Part shown: positions 26,979 through 36,249 of the stretch, piece after piece
Layout: the number at the start of each line of letters is the position of its first letter
How positions within the stretch are numbered: the first letter of the stretch is position 1
Source of the DNA: Acetispira formosa (nom. nud.)
GTDB lineage: Bacteria; Desulfobacterota; Desulfarculia; Adiutricales; Adiutricaceae
Length of the DNA stretch: 64,000 nt
Direction of reading: 5' to 3'
Assembly (NCBI GenBank): GCA_023525915.1
Contig: CP026657.1
Coordinates: forward strand, 744,001-808,000
The notes under the pieces: generated by a model
What the model saw: only the letters and a program-made list of their open reading frames with translations
Told to the model about the DNA's origin: nothing
Databases searched by the model: none
Translations under genes and position numbers: made by a program

Positions 26979-28082
26979 TTACGGCATGTTGCGCAACTTA
27001 ACCACTTCGGTCAGTGTCCGCCGGGCGTATCCGTCCGGGGCCCGGTTGGTGTCCTTGTTGTCGAAAAGGTCCACGGGCCGGTAATTGGCATTGGTCGGGT
27101 CCTTAACGGAGGAGATTGAAGTCAGGCCGATGTAAAGCCCGCCAATGGGCCAATTGGCCAAGCCTTGATCAAAAGTACTCACGAAGCCTGAAATGGTGTC
27201 GGGCGCATTATCGAGGTTCAGGGAACTCTGCGCGGCCAGATAGCGCACCTGAAAATCTTCGATATTGGCGGCCACCACCACGCCGCCGACCACGTTGCCG
27301 TCATCGCCGGCCTCCACAGTTGCGTCGCCCAGGTCGCCGCCATGAAGGTTGGCTATCAGTTCCTTGTTGTTGTTCAACTGATAAGTGACCAGCCGGATAT
27401 CGCGGACATTATAGACAAGGGACTCGGCCGGAAGTTCCAGACCTTCAGGCAGACCGCCGGAGGATATGCCGGTCCTGACGTTCAGGTCTTTGCGGCTTCC
27501 GCCGTTCCAGCCGGTGAAGGTCAGGGCCAGGGCCTCGTCCTTATCGTTGACAATTATTATTTTATCGCCCGGCCGAAGTATTTCGTCTTCATCAATGACT
27601 GAATCGACCAGTTCGAGCCTGCCGCCGCCGGTAAAGTCGTCATTGAGGGTACCGATGGGGGTGGCGAATTCCGCGCCCAGCCAGCAGATGGTCAAGGTGT
27701 CGGAATTGTTGGGGCCGACGCTGTTGCGGCCGTATATAGGGAAGACGCCGGTATCATTGCGGTCTTCATGCTTGAACCACTGGCCGCTGGCCTCATCGGC
27801 CATTTGGAGTTGGTATACTGTGCCGCCGCCGAGTATCCTGAAGCCGCTCCCGGCCATACGGGCGTCCCTGGTCACGCTGTAGATGGCCACCCGCAGGTTC
27901 TGCATCTGCTCAACCAGATTATCCTGCCGCACATATTGGCGGCTGGCCGTGGTGTAAGTGACGATCATCAAAATAATGATCAACAAACCAATGAGTATGA
28001 CCACCATCAGTTCGACCAGGGTCATGGCCTTTTTGAGGCCTCTGGTTTTGAGCGCATCATATCCGGGCAGAGGGTTGTTCAC
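26979..28082 (-). CDS. pilW: PilW-like minor pilin
   Basis: About 367 residues. The prepilin-like helix is MTLVELMVVILIGLLIIILMIV, preceded by KKA; Ala at -1 in place of Gly is unusual but accepted by some prepilin peptidases. A typical PilW segment follows (DNLVEQMQNLRVAIYSVTRDARMAGSG). GTG 28082 is taken as the start because AAGGAG lies 7 bases upstream, giving a leader of normal length. The frame stays open up to an ATG at 28193 without a ribosome site. It is the first gene of the pil operon. Confidence 0.85.
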   Translation of the reverse strand: MNNPLPGYDALKTRGLKKAMTLVELMVVILIGLLIIILMIVTYTTASRQYVRQDNLVEQMQNLRVAIYSVTRDARMAGSGFRILGGGTVYQLQMADEASGQWFKHEDRNDTGVFPIYGRNSVGPNNSDTLTICWLGAEFATPIGTLNDDFTGGGRLELVDSVIDEDEILRPGDKIIIVNDKDEALALTFTGWNGGSRKDLNVRTGISSGGLPEGLELPAESLVYNVRDIRLVTYQLNNNKELIANLHGGDLGDATVEAGDDGNVVGGVVVAANIEDFQVRYLAAQSSLNLDNAPDTISGFVSTFDQGLANWPIGGLYIGLTSISSVKDPTNANYRPVDLFDNKDTNRAPDGYARRTLTEVVKLRNMP

Positions 28083-28828
28083 CGTGTTTCTCCTTTTTGA
28101 GACGGGCGGAGCATAATTCTCGGTCATTTTGAACGCAGTATTAAATCCGCTATCCCCACCAGGGGTCATTTCATTAATTAAACCAGTGCTCATAAGATAT
28201 ATAAATCGTGTTCACGAGCAACTACGAAAACCTTACCGGTGAACAATAGCGCAATGGACAGAACCTTTCCCGGCCCGGGTTCAAAGCTTATGCGAATTAT
28301 AGGCGCTTTGGGCCACCAACTTACAGTCCGCACTGATTCTACCTGCCCCCTGAAGTCACCCCTATGAGCGGAATTGTCTCAAACTCTCATTTGGGGCAAA
28401 CTTGAGCAATTATGGGGAAGCGCGCCTGCTATAGCGCTCTGCTTGATCAAGCCCTGGCTGAATAAGGGCTTCCAGTCTGTTTTTTTGTAAAAATACCAAA
28501 GTTTTGGTGCACCTAAAATGAACCAATCGGTATAAAAAACACGCTATCAGCAATTAATATGCAAAACAGGTGCCAACACGTATCATTTTTTTAAGTAATA
28601 CTTACAGACTTTTACCGCGGGCATCAAGGAATATGATCGTGTTCCTGGCTGACCAGTGAACTCTCATCCGGGGGGGGCGGCGGGATAGCTCCAGACAGAG
28701 TGACTCGGCCGTGAAACCATTCAGGGTTGATGATGATGTCAGCAATAGGCTGGAAAGCTCCGCACAGTCGCCAGAGGCGGGAAACCGGGCGGCACTTTTT
28801 CATTATCTCACCTGCTCAATGCTGACTG
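28083..28828. other. Intergenic region upstream of the pil operon
   Basis: About 745 bp without a supported gene. It contains the sigma-54 promoter at 28560-28576. No other clear element is seen; a long untranslated leader is implied if that promoter serves pilW. Confidence 0.5.
28560..28576 (-). promoter_or_regulatory. Sigma-54 promoter, probably of the pil operon
   Basis: On the minus strand TTGGCACCTGTTTTGCA, a perfect TGGCAC-N5-TTGC match (GG at 28574-28573, GC at 28562-28561). It points to pilW, whose start is about 470 bp away, leaving an unusually long leader. Confidence 0.7.
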
Positions 28829-29611
28829 CTATTGATCTTGCGGACGTTCAGGGGGAAACACCTCCAGCGACATTTGGGCCTTGCGGTCAAGCATGGTTAT
28901 CACGGCGTTTCGAGCCTCCCAGGTGACTTGCATGCGCGGTGAACGCAGACGGTCATCCAGACAGACGGCCTCGGCCACAAAACCGCTTCCGCCGCCGAGA
29001 GGGGCAATTTTCACCCGCACTATCTCCTGGCACATCTCCGGGGCCATGCGGCTGATGTAATATTTGACCACCCGCGATTCCGCACCGCTGAAAGCCACTT
29101 CATACTTCATATAATCCTGTCGGGCAATTTTGAATTTCAGGGATTGAAGGTCTGAACGCAGGTCTGATTCATCATAAACCGGGGTCATACTCCTATCCAT
29201 CTCGATGGTGGGGCCGCTCCGTTCCACGGTCCAGCGGTAATTGAAAAAAACGAAAATCAGCGTGGCAGCCACAAAAACCGCCGCCACCGCCAGGCAGCCA
29301 GCGGGCGAAGAGGCTTTTTGCGGGAAAACCGTTGGCAGTTCAAGGCCATAGGCCGGACCGTCAAGGGAGGTATCGGCCTCAGCCCCATTTTTGCTCCTAA
29401 GCCGGTCCAGAAGTTTCTGGGCCGCCGGGCTGCGTCCGGCCCGGCCTGGAGCTTCCGGTTTGGAGTCAGGTTCCGAAGTCAGGTCGACTGGACGGGGTTT
29501 TATGAAAAAGCGCTCCTGGCACTGAGGACATCGAGCCCAAGCTCCGCTCTGAGGGACTCTTTCGTCAGGAACAGTGGATTTAGCATGGCATTTGGGGCAT
29601 GTCAAACGCAA
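28829..29611 (-). CDS. Zinc-ribbon membrane protein (MJ0042 type)
   Basis: 260 residues. It begins with a zinc ribbon (CPKC at residues 5-8 and CPQC about 20 residues later), followed by a Pro-rich linker. One membrane helix (CLAVAAVFVAATLIFVFF, about 107-124) precedes a C-terminal domain of about 130 residues with two or three Cys, outside the cytoplasm. Such proteins are common in delta-type bacteria and are of unknown function. The start ATG is directly before the zinc ribbon. It is a single gene. Confidence 0.8.
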   Translation of the reverse strand: MRLTCPKCHAKSTVPDERVPQSGAWARCPQCQERFFIKPRPVDLTSEPDSKPEAPGRAGRSPAAQKLLDRLRSKNGAEADTSLDGPAYGLELPTVFPQKASSPAGCLAVAAVFVAATLIFVFFNYRWTVERSGPTIEMDRSMTPVYDESDLRSDLQSLKFKIARQDYMKYEVAFSGAESRVVKYYISRMAPEMCQEIVRVKIAPLGGGSGFVAEAVCLDDRLRSPRMQVTWEARNAVITMLDRKAQMSLEVFPPERPQDQ

Positions 29612-30053
29612 AGCCGTTACCTACTTTTTCTTGCTTTCATTAATTTTGCCATATCGTGTTTAATTTGAAAGAGCATGGGGACCTGAAGTTGGCGGAAGCC
29701 CCATTCGGGCCTCCTTACAGACAAGCCGTGCGGTCGAAGATCTTTATCTTAGTCACCCGGCTTATTTTTATCACCCTTGTCTCTATCCGATCTTTCCCTC
29801 TACATTTGAGATATTTCATTTTAAATATAGCACGTTAATTCACCGGTCACAAGTACGTAATGCGAACCTCACAAGATTCAGGATGATCGCATAAGCAGCT
29901 TTAAGTTTGCCTCACCTGTAATGTGTGGCCGCCATCAAGCGGGCGTTGTCGTTACCTCCCTTAGTGGAAATTTGTGCCGCCCCGCGGGTTTAATTTCCAA
30001 AGGTGTCCACTTAATCTTAAAGCTAATTATTAGAAATATAGTGTTTTATTTTT
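29612..30053. other. Intergenic region without visible features
   Basis: About 440 bp of AT-rich sequence between two minus-strand genes. No ORF, RNA gene or repeat is recognised. Confidence 0.45.
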
Positions 30054-31781
30054 TTAAAAATATCTTCTCAGGGATTCAAAGGCCACTGTGGATCTTCTAT
30101 CCCCTTTTTCCGCAGCTGCCCCAAACCATTTTGTCGCTTCCGCATAATTTCTGTCAACTCCCCGGCCAAGTAAATACATCTCTGCGAGAGTGATAATGGC
30201 AGGCAGATATCCTTGTTCGGCTGCCGATGTAAACCACTTAACCGCTTCCGCGCTGTTCCGCTCAACACCAGTTCCACTCTGGTACATCAATCCAAGATAA
30301 TATTGCGCTTTCCCATATCCCTGCTCAGCCGCCAACCGATACCATTTAACTGCCTCTTCATAGTTACGTTTACCATTCCATCCGGCCTGGTACATTCTTC
30401 CAAGATTACATTGTGATTCCGCATCACCTTTTTCCGCACCTAACCGATACCACTTAGCTTCTTCATCACTATTGCGATTACCATGCGAATAAAATCCGTT
30501 CATTTCTCCAAGCATGTTTATGGCCCGGCCATGCCCTTGTTCAGCCGCAAGTTTGAGCCAATTTATTCCTTCAGTACGATTAATTCCGTTATAATATTGA
30601 TGATACCCAAGTTCATATTGCGCCTTCGCATCTCCACTCTTTGCCGAACGCTCAAGGTCGCTTTTATTCAATTCTACAAGCGCCGACCCGGCACCGAAAT
30701 ATCCTTGTTCATCAGCGCGCGTGAGCCACTTCACTGCTTCTTCCTTATTCCGCCCGCAGTCATCAAGCTTTTCCCCACAAAGTATCTTGCCTAGGAAAAA
30801 TTGTGATTCCGCATCACCCTTTTCCGCACCCAGCCGATACCATTTTTCGGCTTCACCATAATCCTTTTTGAGGCCGGCTCCGACCTTATACATTCGGCCA
30901 AGGTTACGTATCGCCGCGGTATGTCCTTCGCCGGCCGCAAGTTTATACCACTTGACAGTTTCCTCTACCTTTTTTTTAACCCCATACTTTCCATATTCGT
31001 ACATTTGCCCAAGTTCGTACATCGCCTCGGCATGCCCTTGGTCCACCGCAAGCATATACCACTTCAAGGCCTCAGTTGCGTTTTGGTCGCGGCGATATTT
31101 AGCCCCAAGCGCGTATTGCGCATCCGCATCACCGCTTGCAGCCGCCCGGAGAAACCACTTTATGGCTTCCGCATTATCCTGCCTGGCGTTTGTGCCTTTT
31201 TCATAGAGTGACCCCAAGGCTATTTGAGCCCTCACATCCCCTTTTTCCGCTGCAAGTTTAGTTTGCTTCGCCGCTTCCATTTCATCCGGCAAACAATCGC
31301 TATAGTCCGGCCACTCTATGCGGCCATCACTGAAGCGGCGCGAATACATGCACAATACCAGGTTGTCTTCAATATCAGTCCCGACTTTTGCAAGTATGGT
31401 TCCTTTGTCGCCGTTTACATGATTGGGGCCGCAGCTTGTGAATGCAAATTTTATAGGGATTTTTTCGCCTTCACGAACCCTTGAATCGGTTGTCTTTATA
31501 ATTCTTTTAATTTTTGCGGCAACCGGCAGCCTCAACGAGGCCGTGTTCTCACCTATCAATGTAACTTCCGCAACCAAATCGGCATCAGGCGGAAATTCGA
31601 CGAGTCCCTTAGCTTCTGATGGTTTTTGCCTAAGGTTGTCTACAAAAAGCGGTTGGTCGTCGGCGTTAAAGAAGAGCGTGAACTCCAAGCCCACCCCCAT
31701 ACAAGCCTGTGCTTGCCGTGATCCGAACAAGAAGCAAAGAACAAAGGCGATGTCGATAAGGGTCTGGTAAAGTCGAAACAT
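30054..31781 (-). CDS. Secreted Sel1-repeat protein
   Basis: 575 residues with an N-terminal signal peptide (IDIAFVLCFLFGSRQAQA). A domain of about 170 residues follows, then about ten Sel1-like repeats from residue 185 or so to the end (pattern A-x-x-LG-x-x-Y/M-x-x-G...A-x-KW-x-x-x-AA-x-x-G). These form an alpha-solenoid for protein-protein contacts in the periplasm. ATG 31781 has AAGGAA 7 bases upstream; a longer in-frame start at 31865 lacks one. The partner is unknown. Repeats such as DNAEAIKWFLRAAASGDA and NSAEAVKWFTSAAEQGY are very regular, so recombination between them is possible. Confidence 0.88.
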   Translation of the reverse strand: MFRLYQTLIDIAFVLCFLFGSRQAQACMGVGLEFTLFFNADDQPLFVDNLRQKPSEAKGLVEFPPDADLVAEVTLIGENTASLRLPVAAKIKRIIKTTDSRVREGEKIPIKFAFTSCGPNHVNGDKGTILAKVGTDIEDNLVLCMYSRRFSDGRIEWPDYSDCLPDEMEAAKQTKLAAEKGDVRAQIALGSLYEKGTNARQDNAEAIKWFLRAAASGDADAQYALGAKYRRDQNATEALKWYMLAVDQGHAEAMYELGQMYEYGKYGVKKKVEETVKWYKLAAGEGHTAAIRNLGRMYKVGAGLKKDYGEAEKWYRLGAEKGDAESQFFLGKILCGEKLDDCGRNKEEAVKWLTRADEQGYFGAGSALVELNKSDLERSAKSGDAKAQYELGYHQYYNGINRTEGINWLKLAAEQGHGRAINMLGEMNGFYSHGNRNSDEEAKWYRLGAEKGDAESQCNLGRMYQAGWNGKRNYEEAVKWYRLAAEQGYGKAQYYLGLMYQSGTGVERNSAEAVKWFTSAAEQGYLPAIITLAEMYLLGRGVDRNYAEATKWFGAAAEKGDRRSTVAFESLRRYF

Positions 31782-31912
31782 TGGCGTATTCCTTATTTTT
31801 ACAGGTATTGGCAAATACAGAATAGGGCGCAAACATTGGTGTGCCGGCTCACGGTTGATCTCCAAACGGCTCTAAATTTTCATTATCGCATAAACTGACA
31901 TCCCCATAAAAC

Positions 31913-31943
31913 GACAAACCCCGGCCTCTTGGCGGGGTTTGTC
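31913..31943 (-). terminator. Terminator of the methyltransferase gene
   Basis: Perfect 10-bp stem GACAAACCCC/GGGGTTTGTC with a small inner pairing, followed by TTTT on the minus strand. Confidence 0.65.
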
Positions 31944-31998
31944 AGTAATCGAAAAATTTATTCGGCGGTGCTTAGGATTATAGACATAGGCGGCAGCC

Positions 31999-32745
31999 TC
32001 AGCGCGCCATCAGCGCGAACACGCCCCAGCCAAGATATTCACGCGTGTATGCGGCGTAGCGTACGGGCTCCGAAGTCAGTTGAGATCGAACTTCTTTGGC
32101 CATGCCGTCATCGGGATTGGCTTTAAGCCAGCGGCGCATGGTGAGCCACTTGGCCGCTTCGTACCTGTCCCAGCCCTCCTGATCCGCCAGAACCATTTCC
32201 ACCAGGTCGTAGCCGAGGCCGTCGAAAGAGGCGATAAGTTCCGGGAGGGGGAGAAAGTCGGCTATGGAACCGGCCTGGCAGTTCCTGGCCACATCTTCCG
32301 TCGGGGGCACTCGCAGCCAGTAGGGTTCGCCAATGAGGATGATTCCATCATGGCGGAGGCTCTTGGCCAGAAGCTCGATGGTGCCGGCGACTCCTCCGCC
32401 TATCCAGGTAGCCCCGAGACAGGCGGCCACATCGACCTTATCGTCGGCGATGTAGCCGGCCGCGTCGCCATGGATGAATTCGACCCTGTCAGCAACTCCG
32501 AGTTCTTCGGCGCGAAGTTGGGCTTGCTGGCTGAACAACCGGCTGAGATCGACGCCGATGCCGGTGATTCCGTAATCGCAAGCCCAGGTGCACAGCATCT
32601 CACCCGAACCGCTTCCGAGGTCGAGCACGCGAGTTCCAGCTTCCAGGCGCAAGGCCGCGCCGAGAGCGGCCAGCTTTTCCGGGGTAAAGGGGTTATGGAT
32701 GCGGTGAGCGCTTTCGGTAATAGTAAAAATACGCGGGATGTCCAA
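31999..32745 (-). CDS. SAM-dependent class I methyltransferase
   Basis: 248 residues with motif I VLDLGSGSGEM (about 40-50), the acidic residue after strand 2 (GVDLS) and a motif IV-like KVDVAACLGATWIG. The substrate is unknown; the C-terminal third (EGWDRYEAAKWLTMRRWL) resembles methyltransferases often found next to TetR regulators. It follows a decayed TetR gene by 14 bp, so the pair may once have been an operon. Confidence 0.88.
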   Translation of the reverse strand: MDIPRIFTITESAHRIHNPFTPEKLAALGAALRLEAGTRVLDLGSGSGEMLCTWACDYGITGIGVDLSRLFSQQAQLRAEELGVADRVEFIHGDAAGYIADDKVDVAACLGATWIGGGVAGTIELLAKSLRHDGIILIGEPYWLRVPPTEDVARNCQAGSIADFLPLPELIASFDGLGYDLVEMVLADQEGWDRYEAAKWLTMRRWLKANPDDGMAKEVRSQLTSEPVRYAAYTREYLGWGVFALMAR

Positions 32746-32759
32746 GATGGGTACTCCTT

Positions 32760-33373
32760 TTACTGGGCGGCATGTCTCATAATGAAGTTCTCGATATGCG
32801 CGGTTAAAAGATCGGCGGCTTCCTGGCGGCCGGGTGATGCGTCTGAAATGCTTATCAGCAAATAAAAAGGCGCGTAGAACTCAAGCGCGAGCCGCTTGGG
32901 GCAACTGTTGCGCCAAAACCCTTGATTCATCATTTCTCGAAATAGATCTTCCATATAGGTGACCGGCCCGACGCCCAGGCATTTTTGATATAAATCGGCC
33001 ATTTCAGCATCGCGGTATTGTTCCAGGGTCAGCATTTTACGAAAATCGCGGGCGAATTCGTCTTCAGTCCAAAAATGAAATTGCGCCTCGGTGAAATTTT
33101 TAATCCTTTCCACAGAAGTATTGCGGTAAGCCGCTGGCCCTTGGGCAAAAGTCGCTTCCGGCAACTCATGCTCTTTGGCGCGTTCCACATCTATTTGATA
33201 CATCCGCGCCTATGAGGAAACCCTCTATGGAACGTAACTCCAGGTCTTTAAGTTTTTCTCGCAAAAGTTTTAGAAAATAATCACAGCGGGCCGTTTCATT
33301 TCCAAAGGTTTGCCCCAGGCAGGTCACCGCGCCGTCTGTATCAGGAAAATGTTCATGTAAAATCCAAAATCGG
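32760..33373 (-). pseudogene. Remnants of one or two TetR/AcrR regulators
   Basis: The open part (32760-33203, 147 codons) is a clear TetR-type C-terminal ligand domain (SVERIKNFTEAQFHFWTEDEF, MLTLEQYRDAEMADLY). It has no N-terminal helix-turn-helix; a TAG lies three codons before its first ATG. Further upstream another frame reads FDRFWILHEHFPDTDGAVTC and then LGQTFGNETARC, which looks like the C-terminal part of a different TetR protein. The locus is therefore decayed or rearranged and cannot bind DNA as written. Confidence 0.6.
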
Positions 33374-34693
33374 TCAAAGGTTATTGTTCTGGTATGAATC
33401 CGGCACTTGCTTTTTTATGGCTAAAATAGCGGTTCGATTGCGCTTAAGGCTTTGCTTCACCGCTTTGAGCAAGATTTTGGAATGTTCAGGACGGCAGCCC
33501 ACCCAGGCTTTGGATACGATAGCCGCAAATTCAGTATTGTTGAGATAACGGCCGACGTTTTCATAAGAAATGACCGGGCCGCCGTGCGGGCCGCGCGTTT
33601 CTGTGGATTGGGCCAGCAAGTGCCAATAATCCAAGGGAATATACATGCCCTTAATCAAATGGGGGCTTTCTGGTTCAAAGACCAGTTTCGGGCACAATTT
33701 GAAGAAAAATGGATTATAGCAAAACCGGAAATCAAAGCAGTTGCCCGGCTTCTGTTGGGTGTTAAACTTGTCCCAGAGGTTATTCATGCGGCAGACCTCT
33801 TTAGCCAACTGGGGATCGGAATAACGGAAAGCAGGACGGCCACGTTCGTTTATATCCATAAGTTTATATTGTACCATAACAAAACTCTGGAAAGTTTCAT
33901 TATAATAAATTAAATCCGTTCCGGTCTGCAGTTCCAACTCATTTCTATCAGCCCAGTAGACATGAAGCTTAACCGAACCTGATTTAAACTTCACCACGTC
34001 TCCGTTAAATTCATCCATAACTCTGTCCATGCCATTAAAACACATGAAATCGTTACGTATAATGCTTGCTTCATCCTTGATGGAGCCCTTCTTAGGTAAC
34101 CCATCACAATATCTTCGAATTGGTTTTTTGGGCAGCACCCAGTCGTCCACAAAATCTTCCGGCAAACCGGCCAGGCGTAAAACCGACAGCAACGCGTCTT
34201 TCTGACTGGCCAAGTTCTGCTTGGCCATGGTGGATAATTTCTCAAGACGTTCATTGGTGATCAGGCTGAATTTAGAGATGATGCGGCTTAAATCAGGATC
34301 CAGGAGCTGAATGGCTTCTATTACTGCCCTGATTCCGCCGTCAGTGAATCGGCCGCCGCGCACTTGTTCAAAGCAGACATTAACTCTTCCGGCAATCGCC
34401 GTGTCTGGGATCGCTTCCACAATGGTTTTAATTGGCAGAGAATAGGGCAATGTTTCAATCTTGCTCATATTAAGGCGGGTCATATCGGTCCCGGCGGAGC
34501 GGCCTTTTTTGCCCATGGCGATATGTGTAACACAGTTTCCCAAAACAATAAAGCAAATTAAAATCGAATAGCCGCCGCTTGAAAATTTGGGAACCGGTTC
34601 GTCGAAAGTATCATTATCATGTTTCAATCTGATGCTCAGAGTTTTGGAGCGGTCGTCACTCAGCTTAACCACCAAACCAGCTATTCCGCCCAT
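33374..34693 (-). CDS. Unknown 439-residue protein with possible D...QxK nuclease motif
   Basis: I do not recognise the family. Visible features are a short hydrophobic stretch at about 42-56 (YSILICFIVLGNCV), a charged helical middle, and ELELQTGTDLIYYNETF followed by SFVMVQYK (E252/E254, D260, Q275-x-K277). That spacing and strand pattern resembles the core of PD-(D/E)xK nucleases that use QxK, but other folds are possible. GAGGTGA precedes the ATG. It follows a 91-residue gene by 44 bp, probably as a two-gene operon. It lies next to an IS200 element and 2 kb from a Septu-like system, so defence is a reasonable inference. Confidence 0.7.
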   Translation of the reverse strand: MGGIAGLVVKLSDDRSKTLSIRLKHDNDTFDEPVPKFSSGGYSILICFIVLGNCVTHIAMGKKGRSAGTDMTRLNMSKIETLPYSLPIKTIVEAIPDTAIAGRVNVCFEQVRGGRFTDGGIRAVIEAIQLLDPDLSRIISKFSLITNERLEKLSTMAKQNLASQKDALLSVLRLAGLPEDFVDDWVLPKKPIRRYCDGLPKKGSIKDEASIIRNDFMCFNGMDRVMDEFNGDVVKFKSGSVKLHVYWADRNELELQTGTDLIYYNETFQSFVMVQYKLMDINERGRPAFRYSDPQLAKEVCRMNNLWDKFNTQQKPGNCFDFRFCYNPFFFKLCPKLVFEPESPHLIKGMYIPLDYWHLLAQSTETRGPHGGPVISYENVGRYLNNTEFAAIVSKAWVGCRPEHSKILLKAVKQSLKRNRTAILAIKKQVPDSYQNNNL

Positions 34694-34737
34694 TAATCAC
34701 CTCACACCGTTTCCCACGCATCCGCACGACGGCCGGA

Positions 34738-35013
34738 TCATTCCAAAACGATTCTGACCTTGCTAGGGTACTCCCCCCGGATAAGCTGGCTGATATAAGC
34801 CCCGAAACGTTTTTGAGGCTCTTCAACCGTGGCCGGTCCGCTGTTGAGCTTCACAGCCTCGGGCAGGGCCGCCAAGTTGATCGGCACGTTGAACAGACCG
34901 GAGAGAGTTTCCTTGCTAAGTAAGTATTTTACCACATAATTAGACCTATCGCGATAGAATTGAATATTTGCTGGCAAAAGATTGTTCAATTCCAATTGTT
35001 TAGAATCCGCCAT
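34738..35013 (-). CDS. Small unknown protein, partner of the 439-residue gene
   Basis: 91 residues, soluble, no recognised domain (MADSKQLELNNLLPANIQFY...). The ATG at 35013 has GGGAG 6 bases upstream; an earlier in-frame ATG at 35061 is weaker. It is first in a probable operon with the larger gene. By size and place it could be an antitoxin, a regulator or an accessory subunit, but nothing in the sequence decides this. Confidence 0.65.
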   Translation of the reverse strand: MADSKQLELNNLLPANIQFYRDRSNYVVKYLLSKETLSGLFNVPINLAALPEAVKLNSGPATVEEPQKRFGAYISQLIRGEYPSKVRIVLE

Positions 35014-35154
35014 ATCGAACTCCCGATTTGATGAACAGGCGATGTAGCCCTTCTGGCACAATTGTCAGAGAAATAATCTGACAATGAACCGACAACGGAT
35101 GTTGAAGCACCTCAAAAATATAAATTATTGATTTTACAACAATAACCAAATGGA

Positions 35155-35810
35155 GCGGCTCACTTTAGTCAGATACCTCCGGCAGAGCCGGAGGCTTGAG
35201 ATAGCGTGAACCGCTCAAAGCGGTTAATTTGTTGGCCCCCTCTAAGGGGGCATGTGTCCTACTCCTTAAATAACGTCAGTTGTTCCAGCCGGTGATCTGC
35301 CTTTTCCTGTTGCTGGATGTACTTTCTGATCGTTTCTTCATCGCGGCCAACAGTAGACACATAATAACCCCGTGCCCAAAAACTCTGCCCGGTGAAGTTC
35401 TGCTTTTTGCCCATGAAATTGCGCGCTATCGATATCGCGCTTTTCCCTTTGATAAACCCCACAACCTGGGACACGGAGTACTTCGGTGGTACCGATATCA
35501 ACATGTGAACATGGTCAACGCACACATGCCCTTCTAATATCTTGCACTCCCTTTGACGGGCAAGATCGTGAAATATTTCACCCAAATATTGCCGCAAACT
35601 CGCGTATATCTGCTTGCGTCTACACTTGGGAATCCAAACCACATGATACTTGCAATCCCATAAGCAATGAGCTAACCTGTTATCGTCGATCGACATTGAG
35701 GCCTCCTATCTCTAGAACTTTGAGCGGTTCACGAATAGGAGGCTTCCCTTTTTTCCCGGAATTGTCAAACTTTAATGGTCGCCAGGCAAAGCCTGGGGTT
35801 TACCTATTTT
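35155..35810 (-). mobile_element. IS200/IS605-family element
   Basis: A transposase gene flanked by the subterminal hairpins typical of single-strand-transposing IS200/IS605 elements. On one side are CCTCCGGC-aga-GCCGGAGG (35176-35194), AACCGCT-caa-AGCGGTT (35209-35225) and a GCCCCC/GGGGGC stem. On the other side are a GCCTCCTAT...ATAGGAGGC stem and an AGGC-aaa-GCCT hairpin near 35787. No terminal inverted repeats or target duplication are expected. The outer boundaries are approximate. No tnpB is present. Confidence 0.75.
35259..35696 (-). CDS. tnpA: IS200/IS605 Y1 transposase TnpA
   Basis: 145 residues, full length for the family. The HUH motif is present (CVDHVHMLISV), as is the catalytic tyrosine helix (TIRKYIQQQE). 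It cuts and rejoins single-stranded DNA at element ends. It appears intact. Confidence 0.95.
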   Translation of the reverse strand: MSIDDNRLAHCLWDCKYHVVWIPKCRRKQIYASLRQYLGEIFHDLARQRECKILEGHVCVDHVHMLISVPPKYSVSQVVGFIKGKSAISIARNFMGKKQNFTGQSFWARGYYVSTVGRDEETIRKYIQQQEKADHRLEQLTLFKE

Positions 35811-36031
35811 AATTAATAAATCATCTATATTATTATCAGTATATTGCTACTAATCAAATTTGCATGTGCTCCCATCGATACCCTCACGACCAGCCCCCTT
35901 ATATGTTTTAAAGGGCCAGAATTGAGCCTGTGACCCGAGCTTCAAAAATCTGGAGTACAGAACACGCGTCCCGTAGGTTAAATTTTGAGCCTAACGACGC
36001 TTCAGGGTTAATCCAATTTCCGGCGCGCAGG

Positions 36032-36220
36032 TCACAGCATTTCCAGGAGCTGGAGTTCCTTGGCAATTTCGCGTTTCAACTCCTTTTCCGAGGGCAGGAT
36101 ATTCAAAAACTTGGAGGCGAAATTTGTCAGCTTTCATTCAAGACTGAGTGCGTCCAGGTCAACTACCGCCAATAGAACCCCTGACAAAAGACCTTGAATG
36201 TTTTTCTTCATCAGAGTCAT
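36032..36220 (-). pseudogene. Interrupted short ORF
   Basis: A 63-codon frame starting MTLMKKNIQGLLSGVLLAV, broken by TGA at codon 29, then continuing KLTNFASKFLNILPSEKELK. The second part looks like a real helix with regular charge spacing. Origin unknown. The rest of the 35811-36249 gap shows nothing clear. Confidence 0.25.
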
Positions 36221-36249
36221 GATATATGGTATATTAAGAAGAAGACTTT

